A DNA stretch of 19,686 nt from Phenylobacterium sp. CCH9-H3 (GTDB lineage: Bacteria; Pseudomonadota; Alphaproteobacteria; Caulobacterales; Caulobacteraceae): assembly GCF_001557235.1 (NCBI RefSeq), contig NZ_LSJI01000298.1, forward strand, positions 1 to 19,686, read 5' to 3'. The notes under the pieces were generated by a model. The model made no database searches and was not told the origin of the DNA. It was given only the letters and a program-made list of their open reading frames with translations. This document shows positions 13,640 to 19,686 of the stretch, piece by piece; position 1 is the first letter of the stretch; every line of letters starts with the position of its first letter. Made by a program: the position numbers and the translations under genes.

Positions 13640-15868
13640 ATGAAGAAGCTGGTGAAAGCCGCCCTGCTCGCGGGCGCGGCCTGGTCCGTCGTTCCCACCC
13701 TCGCCATCGCCCAGACCGCCGCCGCGGACGAGGTGGGCGTCGAGGAAGTGGTCGTCACCGCCCGCCGGCGCGAAGAAAGCCTGAAGGACGTGCCGGTCGC
13801 CGTGACCGCCGTCACCGGCGAGCGCCTGGCCGCCACCGGCGCCGTCGACATCACCACCCTGCAGCAGTCGACCCCGAACCTGACGGTGCAGGTCGCCCGC
13901 GGTTCGAACTCGACCCTGATCTCCTTCATCCGCGGCGTCGGCCAGCAGGATCCGCTGTGGGGCTTCGAACCCGGCGTCGGCCTCTATATCGATGACGTGT
14001 ATGTGGCCCGCCCGCAGGCCGCGGTCCTCGACATCTTCGACGTCCAGCGGCTGGAAGTGCTGCGCGGGCCCCAGGGCACGCTCTACGGCCGCAACACCAT
14101 CGGCGGGGCGATCAAATACGTGACCGCCAAGATCGAGGGCGACCCCGAACTCAAGCTGCGCGCCAACCTCGGCTCCTACGACCAGCGCGATCTGATCGCC
14201 TCGGCCAAGGGCCAGGTGAACGACTACGTGGGCCTTGGCCTGACCTGGGCGACGTTCAACCGCGACGGCTTCGGCGAGAACCTGACCACGGGCGCCGAGC
14301 ATTACGACAAGGACGTCCAGGCCGCCCGCGCCACCGTCGAGGTCACGCCGTCCGACAACCTGTTCTTCCGCCTGTCGGGCGATATCGTCACCGACCGCTC
14401 CAACCCGCGCCACGGCCACCGCGAGGTCCCCGGCCTGACCGCCACGGGCGCGCCGATCCCGACCGCCACGGTGCTGGACGACATCTACGACACCCGCGCC
14501 GGCGCGGGCGACAAGAACAAGGTGGAGGCCCGCGGCGTCTCGCTGCTGGGCGAATGGAAGGCCAGCGACACCCTGACCTTCAAGTCCATCACCGCCTATC
14601 GCGCCGGCGAGACCGAAGGCGTGATCGATTTCGACAACGAGCCGGCGGCGCTGCTCGACATTCCCGCCCGCTACAACGACCACCAGTTCACCCAGGAATT
14701 CCAGGCGCTCTATTCGGGCGAGCGGCTGCAGGGCGTGTTCGGCCTCTACTACCTGAACGCCACGGCGGCCGGCGCCTTCGACACCGTGGTGGGGCAGGCC
14801 AACCTGTCGATCGCCACCGCGGGCCACGTGGACACCAAGAGCTACTCGGCTTTCGCCGACGTCAGCTATGACGTGACCGATCAGCTCTCGATCTCGGTCG
14901 GCGGCCGCTACACCCGCGACAAGAAGACCGGCCAGGTCTACCGCCAGAACTTCACCGGCCTGAAGAGCCCGCTGTTCGGCAACCCGACCGCGATTCCGGG
15001 CCTTGTCCGTTCGAACTTCACCAGTTCGGACACCTACGAGAAGTTCACCCCGCGGGTCAGCGTCCGCTACGAGATCACGCCGGACGTTTCGACCTATGTG
15101 GCCTACAGCCAGGGCTTCAAGTCGGGCGGCTTCGACATGCGCGCCGACGCGATCCTGACCCCCACGTCGGTCGACGGCTACGAGCCGGAGACGGTGGATT
15201 CGTTCGAAGGCGGCCTGAAGGGCTACTTCTTCGATCGCCGCCTGTCCCTGAACACGGCCGTATTCTATTCGAAGTACAAGGATCAGCAGATCACCCAGCA
15301 GACGCCGGTCGGGGCTTCGATCGCCTCCCAGGTTCTGAACGTGGGCAAGTCGCACATCTACGGCGCCGAGTTCGAGGGCCAGGCGACCTTCACCTCGTCG
15401 CTCTTCGCCACCTTCTCGCTGGGCTACACCAAGGCCGAGTTCGACGAGTACCGGGCGCTGGACCTGACCTCGTCGCCGCCGGTCGTGCGCGACTTCGCCG
15501 ACAGCCGGGTGTTCCAGAACACGCCCAAGTGGAACGGCTCGGCGAGCCTGACCTGGCGTCACGACCTGGGCGACCACGGCTCGATCGCCGTCATCCCCTC
15601 GGCCTCCTACCGCTCGTCCTTCCACATGTTCGAGGTGCCCTCCATCCTCGACCAGGACAGCTACTGGCTGCTGGACGCCAGCATCGTCTGGACCTCGGCG
15701 GACGAGCGCTACCAGGTCGGCCTGCACGGCAAGAACCTGGGCGACGAGGAATATCGCATCGGCGGCTACAACTTCCCGCAGTCGGCAGGCGTGCTCTTCG
15801 GCAACTCGGTGACCGCCTACTACGGTCCGCCGCGCACCGTGACCCTCTCGCTCCAGGCCAAGTTCTAA
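13640..15868 (+). CDS. TonB-dependent outer-membrane receptor
   Basis: 742 residues from ATG 13640, which has a strong GGGAGGAAA site at 13628-13636. A signal peptide (MKKLVKAALLAGAAWSVVPTLAIA, cut before QT) is followed by a TonB box (VEEVVVTARRREE, about 34-46), a plug domain (about 50-165, VPVAVTAVTGERL and VQRLEVLRGPQGTLYGRNTIGGAIKYVT) and a 22-strand barrel ending in aromatic F (LSLQAKF). A barrel motif YVAYSQGFKSGGFDMR is typical of the large group of Caulobacter and sphingomonad receptors. It imports a bulky or scarce nutrient with energy from TonB-ExbBD; the substrate cannot be told from sequence, and the plug lacks the N-terminal extension of sigma-factor-signalling receptors. A TetR gene lies upstream and an MFS transporter follows after a hairpin, suggesting an outer- plus inner-membrane uptake route. 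Confidence 0.94.
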   Translation: MKKLVKAALLAGAAWSVVPTLAIAQTAAADEVGVEEVVVTARRREESLKDVPVAVTAVTGERLAATGAVDITTLQQSTPNLTVQVARGSNSTLISFIRGVGQQDPLWGFEPGVGLYIDDVYVARPQAAVLDIFDVQRLEVLRGPQGTLYGRNTIGGAIKYVTAKIEGDPELKLRANLGSYDQRDLIASAKGQVNDYVGLGLTWATFNRDGFGENLTTGAEHYDKDVQAARATVEVTPSDNLFFRLSGDIVTDRSNPRHGHREVPGLTATGAPIPTATVLDDIYDTRAGAGDKNKVEARGVSLLGEWKASDTLTFKSITAYRAGETEGVIDFDNEPAALLDIPARYNDHQFTQEFQALYSGERLQGVFGLYYLNATAAGAFDTVVGQANLSIATAGHVDTKSYSAFADVSYDVTDQLSISVGGRYTRDKKTGQVYRQNFTGLKSPLFGNPTAIPGLVRSNFTSSDTYEKFTPRVSVRYEITPDVSTYVAYSQGFKSGGFDMRADAILTPTSVDGYEPETVDSFEGGLKGYFFDRRLSLNTAVFYSKYKDQQITQQTPVGASIASQVLNVGKSHIYGAEFEGQATFTSSLFATFSLGYTKAEFDEYRALDLTSSPPVVRDFADSRVFQNTPKWNGSASLTWRHDLGDHGSIAVIPSASYRSSFHMFEVPSILDQDSYWLLDASIVWTSADERYQVGLHGKNLGDEEYRIGGYNFPQSAGVLFGNSVTAYYGPPRTVTLSLQAKF

Positions 15869-15878
15869 GCTCCTATCG

Positions 15879-15906
15879 ACGCCCGGCTCCCCACGGAGCC
15901 GGGCGT
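15879..15906 (+). terminator. Strong hairpin between the receptor and MFS genes
   Basis: ACGCCCGGCTCC (15879-15890) and GGAGCCGGGCGT (15895-15906) form a perfect 12-bp GC-rich stem with a CCAC loop, followed by TCCTGATTCT. It lies 10 bases after the receptor stop. With a weak T tail it may terminate only part of the transcripts or stabilise the receptor mRNA 3' end, lowering expression of the downstream transporter. Confidence 0.7.
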
Positions 15907-15926
15907 TCCTGATTCTGCAGGTCCCG

Positions 15927-17189
15927 ATGTCATCGACCCCCCGCGCCGGCGCCTATCCCAAGGTCGTGCTGGCGGTGCTGATCGTCGCCTACACCTTCAA
16001 CTTCCTGGACCGGCAGATCCTCGGGATCCTGGCGGGGCCGATCAAGGCCGAGCTGGGCCTCAGCGACGGTCAGCTAGGCCTGATGGGCGGGCTTGCGTTC
16101 GCGCTGTTCTACACCGGCCTCGGCGTGCCGATCGCCGCCCTGGCCGACCGTTGGAGCCGCACCTGGATCATGACCGGGGCGCTGGCCCTGTGGAGTGGCT
16201 TCACGGCCCTCTGCGGCCTGGCCACCGGCTTCTGGCAGCTGTTCCTGTGCCGCATGGGCGTGGGGATCGGCGAGGCGGGGGGCGTGGCCCCGGCCTATTC
16301 GCTGATCAGCGACTATTTCCCGAAGGAACAGCGGGCGAGGGCGCTGGCGGCCTATTCCTTCGGCATCCCCATCGGCTCGGCGCTCGGCATCCTGTTCGGA
16401 GGCCTCATCGCCCACGCGGTGGACTGGCGCGCCGCCTTCATCGCGGTGGGCGTCGCCGGCGTGGCCCTCACGCCGATCTTCCGCCTGATCGTCAAGGAGC
16501 CGCCGCGGGAGGCCTCGCCGCCCCCGGCCCCTGCCGCGGCGGGCGCGCCGCCGGCCGGCGGGGTTCGCGCCCTGTTGGCCAAGCCCAGCTTCTGGCTGAT
16601 TTCGCTGGGGGCGGCGGCCTCGTCGGTCTGCGGGTACGGCGTCGCCTTCTGGCTGCCCAGCTTCTTCGAGCGCAGCCTGGGCATGGGCCTGGTCGACCGT
16701 TCGCTGTTCCTGGGCTCCATGACCCTGGTGGGGGGCGTCATCGGCGTGTGGGCCGGCGGCGTGCTCGGCGACCGGCTAGGCCGCGCGCGCCCGGCCGCCT
16801 ATCTGCTGGTCCCGGCCGTGGCGTTCCTGCTGGCGCTGCCCTGTTTCGTGCTGGCCGTGCAGGCCAAGACGCTGTGGGTGGCCTTCCTCCTGTTCCTGAT
16901 TCCCACGGGCCTCAATCTGGTCTGGCTGGGGCCGGTCATTACGGCAGTGCAGCATCTTGTCGCACCGGCGCAGCGGTCGACCGCCTCGGCCTGCTTCCTG
17001 TTCGTGAACAACCTCATCGGCCTGGGTCTGGGCACTTGGTACTTCGGCGCGATTTCCGACGTACTTACGCCACGTTACGGTACGGAAGCCCTTCGCTACG
17101 CCATCTATTCCGGCCTTGGCTTCTACGTCGTGAGCGCTGTGCTGTTCGTCCTGGCCGCGCGCGGGCTGAAGCGCGACTGGATCGCCTGA
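15927..17189 (+). CDS. MFS transporter, spinster-like
   Basis: 420 residues with about 12 hydrophobic helices split by a cytosolic loop rich in Pro/Ala (about 195-212). The opening LIVAYTFNFLDRQILGILAGPIKAELGLSD, the loop motif ALADRWSRTWIM (motif A position) and GIGEAGGVAPAYSLISDYFPKEQRARA are characteristic of the spinster-type group of the major facilitator superfamily. These carriers move organic solutes by secondary transport; bacterial members are found next to TonB receptors and catabolic genes. The ATG at 15927 lacks a strong ribosome-binding site. It follows the TonB receptor by 58 bases, so joint uptake of one substrate is plausible, but export cannot be excluded. Transcription probably ends at the sRNA terminator at 17287-17317 or the hairpin before it. 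Confidence 0.9.
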   Translation: MSSTPRAGAYPKVVLAVLIVAYTFNFLDRQILGILAGPIKAELGLSDGQLGLMGGLAFALFYTGLGVPIAALADRWSRTWIMTGALALWSGFTALCGLATGFWQLFLCRMGVGIGEAGGVAPAYSLISDYFPKEQRARALAAYSFGIPIGSALGILFGGLIAHAVDWRAAFIAVGVAGVALTPIFRLIVKEPPREASPPPAPAAAGAPPAGGVRALLAKPSFWLISLGAAASSVCGYGVAFWLPSFFERSLGMGLVDRSLFLGSMTLVGGVIGVWAGGVLGDRLGRARPAAYLLVPAVAFLLALPCFVLAVQAKTLWVAFLLFLIPTGLNLVWLGPVITAVQHLVAPAQRSTASACFLFVNNLIGLGLGTWYFGAISDVLTPRYGTEALRYAIYSGLGFYVVSAVLFVLAARGLKRDWIA

Positions 17190-17220
17190 AATCGATTTCA
17201 CGGCAGTATGAAATTAGGGC

Positions 17221-17238
17221 TTGCGTGCGGTGCAGCAA
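17221..17238. promoter_or_regulatory. TGC/GCA-rich motif upstream of the sRNA (possible PhaR/AniA-type site)
   Basis: TTGCGTGCGGTGCAGCAA has TTGC and GCAA ends and repeated TGC/GCA triplets, the composition known for binding sites of the polyhydroxybutyrate regulator PhaR (AniA). It lies directly upstream of the sRNA and may overlap its -35 (TTGCGT, with weak CAGAAA 17 bases on). The regulator assignment is inference from motif look-alike and from what is known of mmgR in Sinorhizobium. Confidence 0.4.
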
Positions 17239-17242
17239 AGGC

Positions 17243-17317
17243 GCAGAAAGATCTCGCCCTTTTGGGCGTTTCCTCCCTAATGACTTGGCCGCGCCTCCGG
17301 GTGCGGCCTTTTTTTTT
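17243..17317 (+). ncRNA. mmgR: MmgR/suhB-family small RNA (alpha-r8)
   Basis: The segment holds a short hairpin (CGCCC 17255-17259, TTTT loop, GGGCG 17264-17268), then the single-stranded decamer TTTCCTCCCT (17269-17278), and a strong intrinsic terminator: GGCCGC (17287-17292) and GCGGCC (17303-17308) followed by nine T residues (17309-17317). This order (hairpin 1, anti-Shine-Dalgarno decamer, terminator hairpin) and the decamer match the alphaproteobacterial MmgR/suhB family as I recall it. In Sinorhizobium meliloti MmgR is about 77 nt and limits polyhydroxybutyrate storage; the decamer can base-pair with ribosome-binding sites. The 5' end is a guess from the family length. Alternatively the structure could merely be the 3' end of the MFS transcript, but it lies in its own intergenic gap. 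Confidence 0.72.
17287..17317 (+). terminator. Rho-independent terminator of the sRNA (and of MFS read-through)
   Basis: Stem GGCCGC/GCGGCC extended by CC/GG and G-T pairs, followed by T9. It is the only textbook intrinsic terminator in the window. Confidence 0.9.
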
Positions 17318-17326
17318 GGTCCGCGG

Positions 17327-18082
17327 TCAGACCTCGATGAGGGCGTATTCGATGCCCAGGTCGCGGTTCAGGATCGGCCGCGCGACGTTGTAGACGGGAA
17401 CGCCCCCGGCGGTCCGGCCCTCGTGGGCGCCGCGGTGGGCGTGGCCATGGATGGCGCAGGCCACCCCTTCGAACCGGTCGATGGTTTCGCCCATCCGGGC
17501 CGAGCCCAGGAAAGCGAAGATCTCCGGCGGCTCGCCCTCCAGCGTCTCCTGGACCGGCGAATAGTGCGTCATCACCACGATGCGCTCGTTCCGCAGCATG
17601 CGCAGGGAACTTTCGAGCTTCAGGTTCTCGTCCACGGACGCCTGGACGAAGGCCTTGATCTCCGGCTCGCCGAAGGCGCTCAGCATGTGGCGCCCAAACC
17701 CGCCGATGAACCCCTTGCAGCCTGCAAAGCCGACGCCGTCGATCTCCAGGGCCTCGCCGTCCAGCACCTTCATCCCGGCCTCGTGCAGGATGCGGGACAC
17801 TTCCGAGGGCTGGCCGCACTCGTAGTCGTGGTTGCCCAGCACGCCCACCACGGGAATCGTGCAGACGCGCAGGTCCTCGGCCAGGATCTCCGCCTCGCTG
17901 GTCTTGCCGAAGTTGGTCAGGTCGCCGCAGAGCGCCAGCACGTCGGCCTCCTGGCTGATCCGCGCGAACAGATCGCGATAGGGTCGCTCGGCGTTCTCGC
18001 CCACGTGCAGGTCGCCGATCGCGGCGAGCCGCAAGGGGCGGGCGGGGCCATCGTTGGCGGCGGTGTCAGGCGATAGGCTCAT
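17327..18082 (-). CDS. Calcineurin-like metallophosphoesterase
   Basis: 251 residues. All motifs of the two-metal phosphoesterase fold are present: GDLH (23-26), GDLTNFG (53-59), GNHD (83-86), THYSP with His173, and GHAHRG (213-218). The protein is soluble, without signal peptide. Length is that of small cytosolic phosphoesterases that act on phosphodiesters, nucleotides or phosphoproteins; the substrate is not evident. The ATG is well supported by GGAGGAG on the minus strand (plus 18087-18093). Its start overlaps the end of the upstream nucleotidyltransferase gene by 17 bases, so the two are almost certainly co-translated, and a shared pathway is likely. The gene is convergent with the sRNA. 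Confidence 0.9.
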   Translation of the reverse strand: MSLSPDTAANDGPARPLRLAAIGDLHVGENAERPYRDLFARISQEADVLALCGDLTNFGKTSEAEILAEDLRVCTIPVVGVLGNHDYECGQPSEVSRILHEAGMKVLDGEALEIDGVGFAGCKGFIGGFGRHMLSAFGEPEIKAFVQASVDENLKLESSLRMLRNERIVVMTHYSPVQETLEGEPPEIFAFLGSARMGETIDRFEGVACAIHGHAHRGAHEGRTAGGVPVYNVARPILNRDLGIEYALIEV

Positions 18083-18845
18083 GGCGCTCCTCCAGCCCCT
18101 TGCCCACCACGTCGGCGAAGCCCCACTCGGCGATGTCGATCAGATAGTCGCGCGGGCTGAACATCCGGCCCCGACACACCTTCACGCGGGCGGGCGGCAG
18201 GGTGACCTGCGCGGCGAGACGATCGGTGAGTTCGGTCATCAACCAACGCGGTATCAGGTCACGCTCGGTCGGATAGACGAACCGGAAGTTCAGGAGGTGG
18301 ATCAGCAGCACCTCCCAATAGGGCTCCATGTATCCCAGCAGCCGCTTCCAATCGATGCGGTCGGCCTGGCGATAGATGACGTGGGCCACGTCGGCGCCGT
18401 CGTAGCGGTAGCGGTCCTGGATGAACATCTTCGAGATCACCAGCTCGGTCGGCGCGGTGATCTTGGCCTCGACGCCGTAGACCTCGATGGTGGAGTTGTC
18501 CTCGAACCAGGCGTCGGTGACGGGCGCCGCCCCGTTCGACATGGCGAAGATCACGTCGAAGAAGCGCTCGCCCTGCCAGACCTTGGCGATCCAGCGCTCG
18601 TCTTCGACGTCGGTCCGATAGCCGTGCTCCTGGAAGTAGGCCAAGATCTTGGGGAAGTCCCCCGCCTTGCAGAAGACGTCCAGGTCCTTGGTCGGCCGCA
18701 CGATGCCTGTGTAGGCGCAGACCGCATAGGTCCCCGAGAGCAGGAAGGGAATGCCGGACGCCGTCAGAAGGCGCAGGCTCTCCGCGTAGAACGCTTCGGC
18801 GTCCGGCGGCGGTTCGAAGGCGGACGCGTCATAGGCCTGTGACAT
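18066..18845 (-). CDS. Nucleotidyltransferase-fold protein (AbiEii/MNT-like)
   Basis: 259 residues from ATG 18845; a GTG at 18869 would add eight. An N-terminal helix is followed by the Pol-beta-type core: IPFLLSGTYAVCAYTGIVRPTKDLDVF, with the Asp pair D54xD56 after the R-x-T helix and a third Asp (D97) in ERFFDVIF. This is the catalytic triad of minimal nucleotidyltransferases. The C-terminal part (about 120-259) has helices with DRYRYDGADVAHVIY and PRWLMTELTDRLA and no family I recognise. Such proteins include antibiotic adenylyltransferases, AbiEii-type toxins and uncharacterised enzymes; which applies here is open. It is the first gene of an overlapping pair with a metallophosphoesterase. 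Confidence 0.85.
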   Translation of the reverse strand: MSQAYDASAFEPPPDAEAFYAESLRLLTASGIPFLLSGTYAVCAYTGIVRPTKDLDVFCKAGDFPKILAYFQEHGYRTDVEDERWIAKVWQGERFFDVIFAMSNGAAPVTDAWFEDNSTIEVYGVEAKITAPTELVISKMFIQDRYRYDGADVAHVIYRQADRIDWKRLLGYMEPYWEVLLIHLLNFRFVYPTERDLIPRWLMTELTDRLAAQVTLPPARVKVCRGRMFSPRDYLIDIAEWGFADVVGKGLEERHEPIA

Positions 18846-18954
18846 CGGTCCAGGGAACGGCGCCGCCACCGTGCGGTTCCGTCGCGACTGCGCGCCGCTT
18901 TTAGGTTGTGCGAGCTAAACCGGAGGTTCATCAAAGGCAGAGGCAAATCTTTAT

Positions 18955-18990
18955 TTCCAGCCCAGCTGGAACCGTGGCCGTAAGGCCACG
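18955..18990 (+). other. Two adjacent hairpins in the leader of the HAMP-protein gene
   Basis: TTCCAG (18955-18960) pairs with CTGGAA (18966-18971), and CGTGGCC (18973-18979) with GGCCACG (18984-18990) around a GTAA tetraloop of GNRA type, followed by TTTCCC. They lie 80-120 bases before the start codon in an otherwise gene-free stretch (18870-19072). They could be a leader structure, a weak terminator or part of a small RNA. Confidence 0.4.
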
Positions 18991-19072
18991 TTTCCCGTGA
19001 GGGTGGGGGTGTGCCGCGGCGTGGGCGCCATCGGGATGTCCCCTTTTGCAGACCATCCTGTCGGGGGAGTTC

Positions 19073-19686
19073 ATGCCTGCTGCCGCTGCCAAGACCGCCA
19101 AGGCCCGCCGTACTCCACATCCTCAGGCCGAGGTCGATACGGCCCAGCTTCTGGCCGCGCTGCGCGCGTTCAGCCGCGGCGACTTCTCGGTGCGCCTTCC
19201 GCGCGCCACGGGGATGGCCGGCGAGATCGCGGAAGCCTTCAACGACGTGGTCGAACAGAACGATCGGATGACCCGCGAGTTCGAGCGGCTGGGCGATACG
19301 GTGGGCCGGCAGGGCAAGATCAGCCACCGCGCCAAGCTGCCCGCCGCCCAGGGGTCCTGGGCGGCTTCGGTGGACGCCGTGAACACGCTGATCACCGACA
19401 TGATCCATCCCACCGCCGAAATGGCTCGCGTGATCGGCGCCGTGGCCAAGGGCGACCTTAGCCAAACCATGGATATGGAGAACGAGGAGCGCCCGCTGCG
19501 CGGCGAGTTCCTGCGGATCGGCAAGGTCGTGAACACCATGGTGGGCCAGCTGGGCTCGTTCGCCGCCGAGGTGACGCGGGTGGCGCGCGAGGTGGGCACG
19601 GAAGGCAAGCTGGGCGGCCAGGCGCAGGTGAAGGGCGTGACCGGCGCCTGGAAGGACCTGACCGACAACGTGAACTTCATGGCCGC
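19073..19686 (+). CDS. Multi-HAMP signalling protein, probable hybrid histidine kinase (5' part)
   Basis: The frame is open from ATG 19073 (ribosome-binding site GGGGGAG at 19063-19069) to the right edge; 204 codons are visible. There is no signal peptide or membrane segment. The visible part is a chain of HAMP-type units: about 25-75 ([18 protein letters not shown]...), 112-163 ([17 protein letters not shown]...[17 protein letters not shown]) and 165 onward ([32 protein letters not shown]). This regular alternation and the phrase [14 protein letters not shown] are typical of soluble hybrid histidine kinases with many HAMP repeats, related to fungal group III osmosensor kinases. The kinase and receiver domains would lie beyond the window. 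The gene is divergent from the nucleotidyltransferase gene. Confidence 0.85.
   Translation, partial: MPAAAAKTAKARRTPHPQAEVDTAQLLAALRAFSRGDFSVRLPRATGMAGEIAEAFNDVVEQNDRMTREFERLGDTVGRQGKISHRAKLPAAQGSWAASVDAVNTLITDMIHPTAEMARVIGAVAKGDLSQTMDMENEERPLRGEFLRIGKVVNTMVGQLGSFAAEVTRVAREVGTEGKLGGQAQVKGVTGAWKDLTDNVNFMA

Noticed and set aside
13568..15727. Open frame of about 720 codons on the minus strand opposite the TonB receptor
   Set aside because: The plus-strand receptor has a signal peptide, TonB box, plug and barrel; the minus translation is Gly/Arg/Val-rich without motifs.
16151..18076. Open frame of about 640 codons on the plus strand spanning the MFS and phosphoesterase genes
   Set aside because: It is out of frame with the MFS gene, runs through the sRNA terminator and is antisense to the phosphoesterase; no domain is visible.

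Overview
This is a GC-rich alphaproteobacterial chromosome segment, most likely from Caulobacterales (Caulobacter/Phenylobacterium type). The strongest pointer is a spmX homologue: a degenerate phage-type lysozyme domain followed by a Pro/Glu-rich linker and two C-terminal membrane segments, an architecture known from stalked Caulobacterales. The TonB-dependent receptor, the isovaleryl-CoA dehydrogenase and an alphaproteobacterial MmgR/suhB-type small RNA agree with this. No prophage, CRISPR array or canonical insertion sequence was seen.

Layout. 1-1428: 3' end of a propionyl-CoA carboxylase alpha subunit, then a small DUF805 membrane protein. 1442-1584: a two-armed palindromic intergenic repeat. 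1609-2652: lipB (minus) and a divergent FliN-like gene (plus). 2717-2801: tRNA-Leu(GAG), followed by a small unit that carries a frameshifted GIY-YIG nuclease gene and ends in a 13-bp copy of the tRNA 3' end. 3260-4675: mgtE magnesium transporter. 4746-6059: spmX. 6095-7662: isovaleryl-CoA dehydrogenase with an overlapping DUF3574 lipoprotein gene. 7787-9367: exported M20-family amidohydrolase. 9520-11403: RTX-repeat serralysin-like metalloprotease, tail-to-tail with a DUF418 membrane protein (minus). 12773-13465: TetR regulator. 13640-17189: TonB-dependent receptor and MFS transporter separated by a strong hairpin. About 17243-17317: MmgR/suhB-type sRNA. 17327-18845: overlapping nucleotidyltransferase and metallophosphoesterase genes (minus). 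19073-end: start of a multi-HAMP signalling protein, cut by the window edge.

How the genes fit together. The carboxylase and isovaleryl-CoA dehydrogenase belong to branched-chain amino acid and propionyl-CoA catabolism but are not in one operon here. The TetR gene, TonB receptor and MFS transporter form a plausible uptake locus whose substrate cannot be read from the sequence. The two most unusual items are the unit next to the tRNA, which looks like a small insertion that regenerated the tRNA 3' end, and the nucleotidyltransferase-phosphoesterase pair, which could be a modification/removal module. Everything was read by eye without database searches, so family names rest on recognised motifs.
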